Shown: piece after piece, positions 17,846 through 28,394 of the stretch
Numbering within the stretch: the first letter of the stretch is position 1
How the letters are laid out: each line of letters begins with the position of its first letter
Assembly: GCF_021117275.1 (NCBI RefSeq)
Contig: NZ_CP088245.1
Location: 3,509,501 to 3,573,500 of the forward strand
Length of the DNA: 64,000 bases
Direction: 5' to 3'
From: Metabacillus sp. B2-18
GTDB lineage: Bacteria; Bacillota; Bacilli; Bacillales; Bacillaceae
Notes under the pieces: generated by a model
What the model was told of the DNA's origin: nothing
Database searches by the model: none
The model's input: the letters and a program-made list of their open reading frames with translations, nothing else
Made by a program: the position numbers and the translations under genes

Positions 17846-18322
17846 TTAATAAAGTTCAATGACGATCGCATCTTTGCCAATCGATAGTGGTTCACCGGAA
17901 GCCTTAACCACCTTTTTACCTTCAGCGATGTCAGCAAAAAATCCGTCCGTCAGTTCGTATGCCTCAATTGTGTCCATTTTTTCTGAAAAATATACGTCTT
18001 CTAATAATCCAAGCTTTTCCCCTTCTTTAGTGAGAACTGCTTTATTGCAAAGATCATCATAAGTGTTATACGTATATTGTTTTTTCATTTCATGTAATGA
18101 CAGAAGCTTGTCCCTTTCTTCAACCATAACGCCGTTGTCTCCTACTGCATAAATTGATTCAAGAGGAACGAAGCGATTACGCTGAAAAAGGCCCTTGCCG
18201 TCCATCATAAGTCCGAATATAAATCCCTTGGAAGATAAGCAAACATTTGTTACATGACCAAGAATGTCTGCACTACTGCTACAATATACTGGAAGTCCCT
18301 TTAGCTTCGAAAATGTCCGCAA
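17846..18322 (-). CDS. yrrD: PRC-barrel domain protein YrrD
   Basis: About 158 residues with two PRC-barrel-like repeats (FSKLKGLPVYCSSSADILGHVTNVCLS and LTKEGEKLGLLEDVYFSEKMDTIEAYELTDGFF). Such domains mediate protein or RNA contacts. The start is uncertain: TTG 18322 has AAAGGTGG at 8 nt, whereas ATG 18328 is only 2-3 nt from it and ATG 18346 has none. It lies between recD2 and yrzR in the same direction. Function unknown. Confidence 0.8.
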   Translation of the reverse strand: MRTFSKLKGLPVYCSSSADILGHVTNVCLSSKGFIFGLMMDGKGLFQRNRFVPLESIYAVGDNGVMVEERDKLLSLHEMKKQYTYNTYDDLCNKAVLTKEGEKLGLLEDVYFSEKMDTIEAYELTDGFFADIAEGKKVVKASGEPLSIGKDAIVIELY

Positions 18323-18348
18323 AGTCATCTCCACCTTTCCGAACATTT

Positions 18349-20733
18349 TTATATTTCGCCAGCTTCCATAAAGTCATACGGTGTAACGTTTTCCATGCCA
18401 ATATTTGCATCCTCAAGGGGGAATGGCAATTGTTTTTGTAGTTCGTCAAGTTCTGAATCTTTTATTTGATCCGCTCCAAGCTTTAACATTAAGCTTGTTT
18501 GTCTTTCGGAACTTTCATTATTTGAAATTCCCCATTGTAAGGCTTCTAATTCACCACATAAAATAAGAGACCTTTTACTTCTTGTTACTCCTGTATAAAT
18601 TAAATTTCGTCTTAACATTCGGTAATAGCCTTTAACAATAGGCATAATCACAATTGGAAACTCACTTCCTTGTGATTTATGAATAGAGCAACAAAAGGCA
18701 TGTGTAAATTGATTAAAATCTTGTTTCGTATACGTTACTTCATTACCATCGAACGAAACTACGATCATATCTTCTTTTTCGGTATTTTCTTTTGCATAAA
18801 AAATGGATACAATCTCTCCAATATCTCCATTAAATACGTTGCTATCAGGCTGATTTACGAGCTGAAGCACTTTATCACCATTTCGGTACACAACATCACC
18901 GAAATTCAATTCTCTTTTACCAGATGCTTTTGGATTAAAAAGCTCCTGAAGTAATTTATTTAGCTGATCAATACCAGCAGGTCCTCTATACATGGGTGCC
19001 AGGATTTGTATATCTTTTGCTGTATATCCCTTTTTCAGTGCACTTTGTATGATTTTACCTATGACTTCTTTCATCTGAGCTTGAGAACACCTAATAAACG
19101 AACGATCCGAAGTTGGTGCCGCTATATTTTGTGGAAGTCTACCTTCCTTTATATCGTGGGCAAGTTCAATGATAGAAGATCCCTCTGCCTGACGGTAAAT
19201 ATCTGTCAGACGAACCGTTGGTATCACTTGAGATGCCAATAAATCACGAAGCACTTGACCAGGACCAACTGAAGGAAGCTGATCCTCATCGCCTACCATG
19301 ATAACCTGAATTTCTTTAGGCAAAGCTTTAAATAATTGGTTAGCAATCCAAATATCAACCATTGAGACTTCATCAATGATCAGAAGTTTGCCTGCAATCG
19401 GGTTTTCTTCATCGTGTTCAAACCCATCTGCTCCATTCCATTTTAAAAGACGATGAATCGTAACCGCCGGCATTCCTGTGGCTTCACTCATACGTTTTGC
19501 CGCTCTCCCTGTTGGAGCTACAAGTACAATTGGAAAAGTTTCTTCCTTTTTATAATCTTTAGGATCAAGAGAACATCCATGTAAATCTGAATACAATTCT
19601 ACAATCCCTTTAATAACGGTTGTTTTTCCTGTACCAGGTCCTCCAGTTAGTAGTAACATAGGTGACATTAGCGCCTTCTGAATCGCATCTTTTTGTGTTG
19701 GTGCATACTGCACATTCATTCTTTCCTCAAGGTTCCCCAGAGATAATAAAAATTCAGATTCAGGAAATAAATCCTCATATTCTGTTTGATCAAGGATCTT
19801 ATTAATATTTTTTACCAATCCCTGTTCAGCAAAATAGAGTGATGGAAGGTAAGCACGGTTTTCTTCAACAATCATTTTTCCCTCTTCACCTAGTGCAATG
19901 ATCTCATTTGCAATATCTGACTCGTGAATGGTTTCTTTTTTAGAGTGATCAAGGAGTTCCTTTGTTTTAACAATTAGCTGCTCCGTTGTAACATAAACAT
20001 GACCTTCCTGTAGGCAAAGGTGCTCGACATTGTAATGACAAGCTGCTTTAATTCGTTCAGCACTTTTCCCCGATATACCAAGGTGCTCTCCAAGCTCATC
20101 CGCACGAACAAAACCAATTCCTTCTACATCCTGTACTAATTGATAAGGATTCTCCTGAATGATGGTTAATGTTTCATCTTGGTAAGTTTGATAGATCTTC
20201 ATCGCAAGCTGTGGACCAAATCCAAACTGATTTAGCGCAATCATGATTTGCTCAAGACCTTGATGAGAAATTAGCGCATCAACCAATTGTTTTGCTTTAT
20301 CTTTATTCACCTTAGGAATATCATCCAAAATGGAGGGGTTTTGTAAAATTTTTGAGATAGCGGATTCACCCAATTTTTCAACGATTGCTTCCGCTGTTTT
20401 TTTTCCGATACCTTTAAAAAGATCACTTGAAAGATATTGTATAATTCCTTCTTTTGTTTGAGGAATTTCTTTCCGAAAATGCTCGGTTTGAAATTGAAGC
20501 CCAAACTTAGGGTGATTTGTAAACGACCCAAAAAAAGTGTAGGTATCATCTTCATGCAGGAGGGGAAAGTAACCAGTAACAGTTATTTCTTTATCTTCTA
20601 TATCTTCACTCGTTTCATGTACTCTTACTTTTAGCACTGAATAAAGATTTTGTTCATTATGAAAGATAACAACCTTAACTAGTCCTTTGACATAGCGCTC
20701 TTTTTCTCCAAATAAATCTGCACTCTCCTGCAT
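18349..20733 (-). CDS. recD2: ATP-dependent RecD2 DNA helicase (YrrC)
   Basis: 5'-3' superfamily 1 helicase acting without RecBC, involved in fork progression and repair. The 794-residue protein has the long N-terminal RecD2 extension with helix-hairpin-helix-like segments (about 1-330), Walker A LLTGGPGTGKTTVIKG, Walker B LLIIDEVSMVD, VMVGDEDQLPSVGPG, and late motifs (FTHAFCCSIHKSQGSEFP, YTGVTRSKRSLILCG). ATG follows AAGGGAGAGG. The upstream yrrB lies 24 nt away. Confidence 0.96.
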   Translation of the reverse strand: MQESADLFGEKERYVKGLVKVVIFHNEQNLYSVLKVRVHETSEDIEDKEITVTGYFPLLHEDDTYTFFGSFTNHPKFGLQFQTEHFRKEIPQTKEGIIQYLSSDLFKGIGKKTAEAIVEKLGESAISKILQNPSILDDIPKVNKDKAKQLVDALISHQGLEQIMIALNQFGFGPQLAMKIYQTYQDETLTIIQENPYQLVQDVEGIGFVRADELGEHLGISGKSAERIKAACHYNVEHLCLQEGHVYVTTEQLIVKTKELLDHSKKETIHESDIANEIIALGEEGKMIVEENRAYLPSLYFAEQGLVKNINKILDQTEYEDLFPESEFLLSLGNLEERMNVQYAPTQKDAIQKALMSPMLLLTGGPGTGKTTVIKGIVELYSDLHGCSLDPKDYKKEETFPIVLVAPTGRAAKRMSEATGMPAVTIHRLLKWNGADGFEHDEENPIAGKLLIIDEVSMVDIWIANQLFKALPKEIQVIMVGDEDQLPSVGPGQVLRDLLASQVIPTVRLTDIYRQAEGSSIIELAHDIKEGRLPQNIAAPTSDRSFIRCSQAQMKEVIGKIIQSALKKGYTAKDIQILAPMYRGPAGIDQLNKLLQELFNPKASGKRELNFGDVVYRNGDKVLQLVNQPDSNVFNGDIGEIVSIFYAKENTEKEDMIVVSFDGNEVTYTKQDFNQFTHAFCCSIHKSQGSEFPIVIMPIVKGYYRMLRRNLIYTGVTRSKRSLILCGELEALQWGISNNESSERQTSLMLKLGADQIKDSELDELQKQLPFPLEDANIGMENVTPYDFMEAGEI

Positions 20734-20757
20734 TTTTTGCCTCTCCCTTCAGAGAAC

Positions 20758-21420
20758 TTATCTCTCCATATTTCCATTCATAATTTTTAATGCATGTCCT
20801 GCCAACATATGGTCCGGCTGGATTTCTAATGCTTTATTCAGCATATCAATTGCTTTTTCACTATTTTCTTTAAAGGCGTATGCTACTCCTATATTATAAA
20901 AAGCATCGGCATGTTGCTCGTCTAGTTCGATAACTTCTTCAAATTGCACTAGTGCCTCATCAATTAATTCAAGCTGTGCCAAGCATAAACCATACTGGAA
21001 TTTTGCATCACTATCATTTTCATTTAACTCTACTGCTCGTTGGAAATAAGGAAGAGCTAAACGGTTTTGACCAAGATTAAATAAACACATTCCTAACATA
21101 AAGTGTAAATCACCTTGATCTAAGCCTTTCTTTAATGCTTTTTCATACATATTTTTTGCTTCATCATAGTTTTCTTGATTAAAGTAAACATTTCCTGCTC
21201 CATAATAAGCTGTTGCAGAATCTTCATTTATTTCAATTGCTTTTTCATAAAATTTCAATGCCTTTTCAGGTTCATTAACTGCAGAAAGAAGATTGCCAAA
21301 GTTAATATAACTAATTGGGTTATTCGGATTTTTCTCAATTGCCTCCGAGAAAAGAGTTGCTGCTTCCTCGAACTCTCCTTTTTGCATTGCTTTAATTCCA
21401 CGTTGATTAATATCCATCAT
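20758..21420 (-). CDS. yrrB: tetratricopeptide repeat protein YrrB
   Basis: A 220-residue protein made almost wholly of about six TPR units of 34 residues (for example NPNNPISYINFGNLLSAVNE, DSATAYYGAGNVYFNQENYD). TPR stacks are protein-binding scaffolds. The first of two adjacent Met codons (21420) is listed; the second is equally possible, as AAGGAAGG lies just upstream. In B. subtilis YrrB is the smallest known all-TPR protein of this locus; the partner is unknown. It lies between mnmA and recD2. Confidence 0.92.
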   Translation of the reverse strand: MMDINQRGIKAMQKGEFEEAATLFSEAIEKNPNNPISYINFGNLLSAVNEPEKALKFYEKAIEINEDSATAYYGAGNVYFNQENYDEAKNMYEKALKKGLDQGDLHFMLGMCLFNLGQNRLALPYFQRAVELNENDSDAKFQYGLCLAQLELIDEALVQFEEVIELDEQHADAFYNIGVAYAFKENSEKAIDMLNKALEIQPDHMLAGHALKIMNGNMER

Positions 21421-21465
21421 AATCCTTCCTTTATCTAGTATGTAGTAAATATATAGGATACAGAT

Positions 21466-21497
21466 AAAAAGGGCTGACTCATTGTGTCAACCCCTTC
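21466..21497 (-). terminator. terminator after mnmA
   Basis: AAAAAGGGCTGAC pairs with GTCAACCCCTT (one mismatch); the minus strand continues TTTTTATC. It separates mnmA from yrrB. Confidence 0.75.
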
Positions 21498-21535
21498 TAG
21501 TATCAGAAACATTTATTAAACCAAATTTTTCTCCC

Positions 21536-22651
<1,116 letters not shown>

Positions 22652-22671
22652 TTATTCACCTCCATGTAACT

Positions 22672-23811
22672 CTAAGCTGTCACTCTTTTTACAATTTTTG
22701 ATATTTCATGGGCAGAATATCTAATATCTTCTAAGGATACTCCTAAACCAAAACTAAAGCGAACAGAAGATATGATCCGATCTGAGTCTTTTCCAAACAT
22801 AGACACTAATACATGAGATGGATCAACAGAACCAGCTGTACAAGCAGAACCACTTGATGCAGCAATACCTGCCAAATCCAAATTCACTAAAAGAGACTCA
22901 ATTTGAGTTTTCGGAAAGTAAATATTTAGAACGTGAGGTAGACCACTCAATTCTCCATTCACTTCAAATTGTATATCATGTTCTTTAAAAATCGAGATCA
23001 TTTCCTGCTTATATTTCTTATATTCTTTTCGCTTACCTTCGCGATTGGATGCAGCAATTTCTGCTGCCCGACTGAATCCGCTAATTCCTGCAACATTCTC
23101 AGTACCAGCTCGTCGTTTCAACTCCTGTTCGCCACCATATAATGAAGGCTGAAGTTTAATACCGGCTTTAGCATATAAGAATCCAATACCCTTAGGCCCA
23201 TTGATTTTATGTGCAGATGCAGTTAACAAATCAACACCCAACTCTTGTACGTTAATTTCTTCAATTCCATAAGCTTGAACAGCATCTGTATGAAAATACG
23301 CTGGGTATTCCTTTAGAAGTTTTCCTATTTCACGTATTGGCTGAATTGAGCCCACTTCATTATTACCAAACATAATTGAAACAAGCACTGTTTGGTCTGT
23401 TAAGTGTTGCTTGAGGTCATCTACAGAAATTAAACCACTTTCGTTAACAGGAAGGTAAGTAATATCGTAACCTATTTTCTCAAGGTATTTACAAGTGTGA
23501 AGTACTGCATGATGCTCTATTTCAGTTGTTATAATATGTTTACCGATTTGTTGATTGGCAAGTGCTGTACCGATAATAGCTAAATTATCAGCCTCTGTCC
23601 CACCACTTGTAAAAATTAATTCTCCTGGACTTGCGCCAATACTATTTGCAAGAATTCTTCTTGACTCATCAAGAATTCTCCTTGCTTCTCTTCCAAAAGA
23701 ATGAATACTAGACGGATTACCGAACGTTTCAGTCATTACCTTCATCATTTGATCTGCAACATCAGGGTGAATCGGAGAAGTTGCAGCATGATCTAAATAA
23801 ACTTTTTTCAT
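22672..23811 (-). CDS. iscS: cysteine desulfurase (YrvO, IscS-type)
   Basis: PLP enzyme that removes sulfur from cysteine and, in B. subtilis, passes it to MnmA for tRNA 2-thiouridine. The 379-residue protein starts MKKVYLDHAATSPIHP, has the PLP-Lys motif LTASAHKINGPKG and an active-site Cys in ASSGSACTAGSVDPSHV. ATG follows AAGGAGG. It lies between cymR and mnmA, fitting a role in sulfur supply under cysteine control. A second NifS-like desulfurase begins at 63277. Confidence 0.96.
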   Translation of the reverse strand: MKKVYLDHAATSPIHPDVADQMMKVMTETFGNPSSIHSFGREARRILDESRRILANSIGASPGELIFTSGGTEADNLAIIGTALANQQIGKHIITTEIEHHAVLHTCKYLEKIGYDITYLPVNESGLISVDDLKQHLTDQTVLVSIMFGNNEVGSIQPIREIGKLLKEYPAYFHTDAVQAYGIEEINVQELGVDLLTASAHKINGPKGIGFLYAKAGIKLQPSLYGGEQELKRRAGTENVAGISGFSRAAEIAASNREGKRKEYKKYKQEMISIFKEHDIQFEVNGELSGLPHVLNIYFPKTQIESLLVNLDLAGIAASSGSACTAGSVDPSHVLVSMFGKDSDRIISSVRFSFGLGVSLEDIRYSAHEISKIVKRVTA

Positions 23812-23856
23812 TTTCCAACCTCCTTCCTATTAAAAATTTAGTAGCTTAACAAATTT

Positions 23857-24273
23857 TTAAATATAAAACATATATGGCTCTTGATCTCCGTCTGTATAAC
23901 TAGCCAAATCTTCAAGCGTTGTGTTATCTAACACTTCTTTTACAGCGTCACGAATTCGTATCCACAGCTGTCTTTTTGCAGGTTCTTCATCCTCTAATAC
24001 TTCAACAGGGCTTAAAGGCCCTTCAAGAACGCGAATAATATCCCCGGATGTAATATTTGCAGGCTCATCACCTAAAATATAGCCACCATAAGCCCCCCTA
24101 ATACTTTTTACAAGACGAGCATTTCTTAAAGGTGCGATTAATTGTTCCAAATAGTGCTCTGATAAATCATGAGCCTGTGCAATGCTTTTTAATGAAGTTG
24201 GACCTTCACCGTGCTTTCTGGCAAGCTCAATCATAATTGTTAATCCATATCGGCCTTTTGTTGATATTTTCAT
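23857..24273 (-). CDS. cymR: cysteine metabolism repressor CymR (Rrf2 family)
   Basis: Winged-helix repressor of cystine uptake and cysteine synthesis genes, acting with CysK in B. subtilis. The 138-residue protein starts MKISTKGRYGLTIMIELA and contains the recognition helix region LSEHYLEQLIAPLRNARLVKSIRGAYGGY. It has no cysteine at all, unlike iron-sulfur Rrf2 proteins such as IscR, which supports CymR. I chose ATG 24273, preceded by GGGGGA, rather than the 7-residue longer frame. iscS and mnmA follow. Confidence 0.95.
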   Translation of the reverse strand: MKISTKGRYGLTIMIELARKHGEGPTSLKSIAQAHDLSEHYLEQLIAPLRNARLVKSIRGAYGGYILGDEPANITSGDIIRVLEGPLSPVEVLEDEEPAKRQLWIRIRDAVKEVLDNTTLEDLASYTDGDQEPYMFYI

Positions 24274-24283
24274 AATAGTCCCC

Positions 24284-24964
24284 CTACATACCACGATCTA
24301 GTAAACTTGTTTGAAATTGGTTCTTATTAAGTAATTTCATGAATAATAAATTAGTTGTATTCTGACAAAAAGGAATCATAACTCCTGCAACATACCCCAG
24401 TGAAATTGTCGCAATCACTGTTCCAATAAAAACAGGACCTCCTAAGAGCCATCCAATGACAAGAACAATTACCTCAATCCACGCTCTAACAAATGTAATA
24501 GATTTTCCCGTTTTTTCAACCAGAGCCATCATTAAACTATCTCTTGGACCTGCACCGCATTTAGCAGATATATACAAACCCATTCCATAACATAGTATGA
24601 CAATTCCCATCACCAACATAATCATTTTACCTAAAAATGATTCAGGAGTTTTTAGAACAGGAAGAAAGATAAACAAGTCAATAAATATTCCAATTGTAAA
24701 CATATTGATAAAAGCTCCTACCTGCGGAAGCTTTCGCGTTAATAATGATGCAGATAGTAAAACGAGACCACCAATAATAATTGTCCATGAACCTATTGAT
24801 AACCCTAACTGTTTATATAGCCCGATGTGTAAAACATCCCAAGCTGAAACACCTAAGTCAGCTTTAATTGTTAAAACAATCCCAAATGACATAATCAACA
24901 ATCCTATAAAAAAGATTGACCATTTTAACAGAAGCTCAAGAGTATTTCTTGTATAAGATTTCAA
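24284..24964 (-). CDS. YczE/YyaS/YitT-family membrane protein
   Basis: A 226-residue protein with about five hydrophobic segments and the family signatures FGIVLTIKADLGVSAWDVLHIGL and SAKCGAGPRDSLMMAL. TTG start with AGGGGG upstream. It is only 10 nt before cymR and so probably shares its transcript; this placement is not one I recall from B. subtilis 168. The family includes YczE, linked to surfactin production, but the role here is unknown. Confidence 0.8.
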   Translation of the reverse strand: MKSYTRNTLELLLKWSIFFIGLLIMSFGIVLTIKADLGVSAWDVLHIGLYKQLGLSIGSWTIIIGGLVLLSASLLTRKLPQVGAFINMFTIGIFIDLFIFLPVLKTPESFLGKMIMLVMGIVILCYGMGLYISAKCGAGPRDSLMMALVEKTGKSITFVRAWIEVIVLVIGWLLGGPVFIGTVIATISLGYVAGVMIPFCQNTTNLLFMKLLNKNQFQTSLLDRGM

Positions 24965-25118
24965 TGAAGGGTCCCCCTATATAGTCATAAACCCTTTACT
25001 GTGTAAGCAAGTGTTCAATTCATTAACTTTTTCCATTAGCCATTATAGCATAGATGGTGATATTAGACACTAAAACCGACTATATCGCTAGGACATGATT
25101 AATCTAACATGAAAAGTA

Positions 25119-26408
25119 TTATTGATTATTCTTCTTAAACTGCTCAAGCTTGTAATAAATGGCTGATAATCTCTTTTCCTCACCAGCTTCCATTGGTTCG
25201 TAATATTTAGTTCCTTTTAAGTTACTTGGAAGGTATTCTTGCTGCACCCATCCGCCGAACGTTCCAATTGGGTGATCATGTGGGTATTTGTATCCAACAT
25301 GTCCTAACACTTTTGAGCCAGCATAATGGCCATCTCTTAAATGCATTGGGATTTCCCCCACTTTACCTGTTCGAACATCCGCGATGGCCATATCCAAAGC
25401 TTTATATGCGGAATTCGATTTAGAAGATAAACACATCTCAACAACCGCAACTGATAAAGGAATACGTGCCTCGGGAAGACCTAACCGCTCACTTGCAATG
25501 ACAGCAGACAAAACATTGTTACCAACAGATGTATTTGCCAATCCTATATCTTCATAGGCAATCACCACTAGCCTTCTATTTACGGCTACAAGATCCCCTG
25601 TCTCAAGTAAATGAGCCAAATAGTATAAAGCTGCATCTACATCGCTACCACGAATACTTTTTTGTAGGCTTGAAAGCAGATTATAAAAGTGAGTTCCCTT
25701 TTTATCACCATAAACACCTGTATTACCTGTCAGATCGTTAATAATAGAATCCTCCACTATATAGGTATCTCCTTCTTTAGTGGACGAGTAAACAATTGAT
25801 TCTAATAAGGTTAAAGATTTTCTTGCATCTCCATTAGCACCATAAGCAATTTTTTTCACTTGCTCCTCGGATATTTGGATACTCATCATCCCTAAGCCAT
25901 TTTTTTCATCTTTTAACGCCCGTTGAAGTAGCACTTCAATATCATCAACAGTTAATCTTGTTAATTGCTTAATTTGTCCGCATCGGCTTCGTATCGCTGG
26001 ATTTACATCATGAAATGGGTTTTCCGTTGTTGCACCAATTAAGATAATGTCACCTCGTTCTACATGAGGTAGTAAATAATCTTGTTGAGCCTTATTAAAA
26101 CGATGAATTTCATCCAGAAACAAGATAACTTTTCCTGTTAAACGAGTCTCCTCAACAACAGCTTCTACATCTTTCTTTCCTGCTGTTGTCGCGTTTAACG
26201 CTATAAAAGGTATGCTAGTCGTACCTGCAATAGCAAAAGCTATTGACGTTTTTCCAACCCCTGGCTCTCCGTACAATAACATGGATGGAACATATCCGTT
26301 TTTGATCATTTTATATAAACTTGTTTTTTCACCAATGATATCTTTTTGTCCTACGACCTCATCAATTGTTTTCGGTCTCATTCGAAAAGCAAGTGGCTCT
26401 CCATTCAC
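25119..26408 (-). CDS. rarA: replication-associated recombination ATPase RarA (YrvN)
   Basis: AAA+ ATPase of the RarA/MgsA family that acts at stalled forks. The 429-residue protein starts with PLAFRMRPKTIDEVVGQKDIIG, then Walker A LYGEPGVGKTSIA, Walker B VILFLDEIHRFNK, sensor 1 GATTENP, and a C-terminal tetramerisation region with GHYAGSKVLGHVGYKYPHD. GTG start with GGGGG upstream. It is transcribed divergently from the RsfA-family gene at 26600. Confidence 0.95.
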   Translation of the reverse strand: MNGEPLAFRMRPKTIDEVVGQKDIIGEKTSLYKMIKNGYVPSMLLYGEPGVGKTSIAFAIAGTTSIPFIALNATTAGKKDVEAVVEETRLTGKVILFLDEIHRFNKAQQDYLLPHVERGDIILIGATTENPFHDVNPAIRSRCGQIKQLTRLTVDDIEVLLQRALKDEKNGLGMMSIQISEEQVKKIAYGANGDARKSLTLLESIVYSSTKEGDTYIVEDSIINDLTGNTGVYGDKKGTHFYNLLSSLQKSIRGSDVDAALYYLAHLLETGDLVAVNRRLVVIAYEDIGLANTSVGNNVLSAVIASERLGLPEARIPLSVAVVEMCLSSKSNSAYKALDMAIADVRTGKVGEIPMHLRDGHYAGSKVLGHVGYKYPHDHPIGTFGGWVQQEYLPSNLKGTKYYEPMEAGEEKRLSAIYYKLEQFKKNNQ

Positions 26409-26599
26409 TTTAAAACCCCCAGTACAATTCTACCTATAATTATATATGGAATCTTGATGTAAAGAAATAAAAGGAGCTTACCGTCCAAGCACTCCTAAGA
26501 ATGAAATATGAATCTATGAACTCGAATAAGTATGAGTTTCTAGGAAATGATAAGGTTACGAACGAACATGTTAAAACGAGTAACTCGAAGGAGGTTATC

Positions 26600-27187
26600 G
26601 TGAAAAATAGACATGATGCGTGGACCCACGAAGAAGATATGCTTCTAGCAAAAACGGTAGTAAATCATATAAAGGATGGCAGTACACAAACTGCCGCTTT
26701 TAATGAGATCTCGGACAAGATAAACCGGACACCTGCTGCATGCAGCTATCGTTGGAATGCAGAGGTTCGAAAAGAATATGTGAATGATATTGAATTAGCA
26801 AAAAAGAAACATAAAGAAAATAAACGCAAATTAAATCAACACAACAATAAAAATACAAGCAAAAAGCCAAAAGAAGACCCTAACATTTTGGAGAGAGCAA
26901 AAACGATGCAAACTCAAAGTGAGTTTATTAATATCAATGACTGTATTATTTATCTAAATCAATTAAATAACATGCCCGAAAGCAATTCTTCACTGAAAGA
27001 AGAAAATAACCATTTACAAAAAGAAAAACAAGCGTTATATAAAAAAAATAAAGAGCTAGTGGACAGATATAAAAAACTAACAGAGCGGAAACATAAATTA
27101 GAAGAAGAATATAAAGTGCTGATGGTTTTAATTCAACATGCACAAAATACATCGGAAGAAGAGCTAAAAAAGGAATACTATCATTAA
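26600..27187 (+). CDS. RsfA-family prespore transcriptional regulator
   Basis: A 195-residue protein with an N-terminal Myb/SANT-like domain (about 1-60: RHDAWTHEEDMLLAKTVVNHIKDG, then RTPAACSYRWNAEVRKEY), the RsfA/YlbO pattern, a basic linker, and a C-terminal coiled coil (about 120-190, EENNHLQKEKQALYKKNKEL). GTG 26600 is chosen because GGAGG lies 5 nt upstream and the domain begins right after it; an in-frame ATG at 26501 has no site. B. subtilis RsfA tunes sigma-F-dependent genes. It sits alone on the plus strand between rarA and tcdA, with its own terminator. Confidence 0.85.
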   Translation: MKNRHDAWTHEEDMLLAKTVVNHIKDGSTQTAAFNEISDKINRTPAACSYRWNAEVRKEYVNDIELAKKKHKENKRKLNQHNNKNTSKKPKEDPNILERAKTMQTQSEFININDCIIYLNQLNNMPESNSSLKEENNHLQKEKQALYKKNKELVDRYKKLTERKHKLEEEYKVLMVLIQHAQNTSEEELKKEYYH

Positions 27188-27189
27188 CA

Positions 27190-27231
27190 GCTAAGAGGCT
27201 GCTTGAATGCAGCCTCTTAGCTTTGTTTTTC
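27190..27231. terminator. terminator between rsfA-family gene and tcdA
   Basis: AGCTAAGAGGCTGC (27189-27202) pairs with GCAGCCTCTTAGCT (27209-27222), a 14-bp perfect stem followed by TTGTTTTTC. It serves the plus-strand gene and overlaps the last codons of tcdA. Confidence 0.9.
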
Positions 27232-27990
27232 ATCTTTCACTCTTGTAATTTTAATATCCTTCAAAAGTTCTGTAATAACATGACCACCCATGATTAACCC
27301 TGCCACAGAAGGGACGAACGCATTTGAAGATGGAGGCATTTTAGCCTTTCTTATCGGCGCAGCATCATTTCCAACTTCTTTACGAACTTCCTCCCGAATT
27401 ACGATCGGGCTTTCGTCTGAGAAGACAACTTTAATGCCTTTTTTAATTCCTTCTTTACGTAAACGAGTTCGAATAACTTTTGCAATTGGATCTGTATGTG
27501 TTTTAGAAATGTCAGCAATTTGAAATCGAGTTGGATCCGTTTTATTTGCAGCACCCATACTTGAAATCACGGGTATATTACGCTTCAAACATTCTTTCAT
27601 TAAATGAATCTTGTAAGAAATGGTATCTGAAGCATCAATCACATAATCCAAGTTTTGATCAAAAAATTGCTCATACGTTTCTTCTGTATAAAACATTTTT
27701 AGAGAAATAACTTCACATTCCGGATTAATATCCTTAATACGTGCAGCCATTAAATCTACTTTAGGTTGTCCAACAGTTGATACTAACGCGTGAATTTGAC
27801 GATTCACATTTGTAATATCAACATCGTCTTTGTCAACTAATACAAGTCTGCCTACACCTGACCTTGCAAGAGCCTCGGCTGAAAAGGAACCTACACCACC
27901 AATTCCTAATACAGCTACCGTACTATTTTTTAGAATATTTAATCCTTCCTTACCAATCGCCAGTTCATTACGTGAAAATTGATGTAGCAA
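27217..27990 (-). CDS. tcdA: tRNA threonylcarbamoyladenosine dehydratase TcdA (YrvM)
   Basis: E1-like enzyme that cyclises t6A at tRNA position 37 using ATP. The 257-residue protein has the ThiF nucleotide-binding motif VAVLGIGGVGSFSAEALARSG, the DKDDVDITNVNRQ segment and the dehydrogenase-like YVIDASDTISYK. TTG start with GGAGTGAG upstream. It lies next to aspS and the 6S RNA gene, as in B. subtilis. Confidence 0.93.
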   Translation of the reverse strand: MLHQFSRNELAIGKEGLNILKNSTVAVLGIGGVGSFSAEALARSGVGRLVLVDKDDVDITNVNRQIHALVSTVGQPKVDLMAARIKDINPECEVISLKMFYTEETYEQFFDQNLDYVIDASDTISYKIHLMKECLKRNIPVISSMGAANKTDPTRFQIADISKTHTDPIAKVIRTRLRKEGIKKGIKVVFSDESPIVIREEVRKEVGNDAAPIRKAKMPPSSNAFVPSVAGLIMGGHVITELLKDIKITRVKDEKQS

Positions 27991-28105
27991 CTAACTCACT
28001 CCAATTATTAACCTATTTCGTTATCTTGCATAATGACAGTATTTTTACCTGAAAACGAATATAACATACATCGATAGAAAAGCAAGCGTTTTTTGTTTTT
28101 TAATC

Positions 28106-28143
28106 CTATATAAAAAGGGTCACCCTTGTGGAATGACCCTTTC
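28106..28143 (-). terminator. terminator of 6S RNA
   Basis: AAAGGGTCA (28115-28123) pairs with TGACCCTTT (28134-28142); the minus strand continues TTTATATAGG. It ends the 6S transcript. The remaining bases to tcdA show no gene. Confidence 0.85.
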
Positions 28144-28343
28144 GCTTTGATATGTAGTATAGTCCCAATCGTGCCGTCGCCATTTCCCTCGTTTTGATCC
28201 CGCACTCAGCAGGTGGGTGCTTTATTTCAGAGTTTGTAAGTCCTCAATCCGAGGTAGAGGCATGTACTCTGTCTGAAAACTCAAGCTCCCGTATAAACAA
28301 TGTTAGGTCAAAACTAGGTGTACAACGAACACATCAGGACTTT
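28144..28343 (-). ncRNA. bsrA: 6S-1 RNA (BsrA)
   Basis: Regulator that binds the sigma-A RNA polymerase holoenzyme in stationary phase. The minus-strand transcript starts AAAGTCCTGATGTGTT and contains ACGGGAGCTTGAGTTTTC, CTCTACCTCGGATTGAGGAC and a 3' segment near GGGACTATACTACATATC that pairs with the 5' end, all of which match my memory of B. subtilis 6S-1. Length about 200 nt and location between aspS and tcdA also match bsrA. A consensus promoter and a terminator bracket it. No covariance search was possible. Confidence 0.85.
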
Positions 28344-28354
28344 GTGTTATAGAG

Positions 28355-28383
28355 ATAATATCATAAGCAAATTTTCATTTCAA
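28355..28383 (-). promoter_or_regulatory. sigma-A promoter of 6S RNA
   Basis: On the minus strand: TTGAAA (28378-28383), 17-bp spacer, TATTAT (28355-28360), placing transcription start at about 28343-28349. Confidence 0.7.
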
Positions 28384-28394
28384 GATCTTGACAA

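Noticed and set aside
24284..24964. Possible cystine transporter next to cymR
   Set aside because: The protein carries YczE/YitT-type signatures and lacks marks of cystine symporters or ABC permeases.
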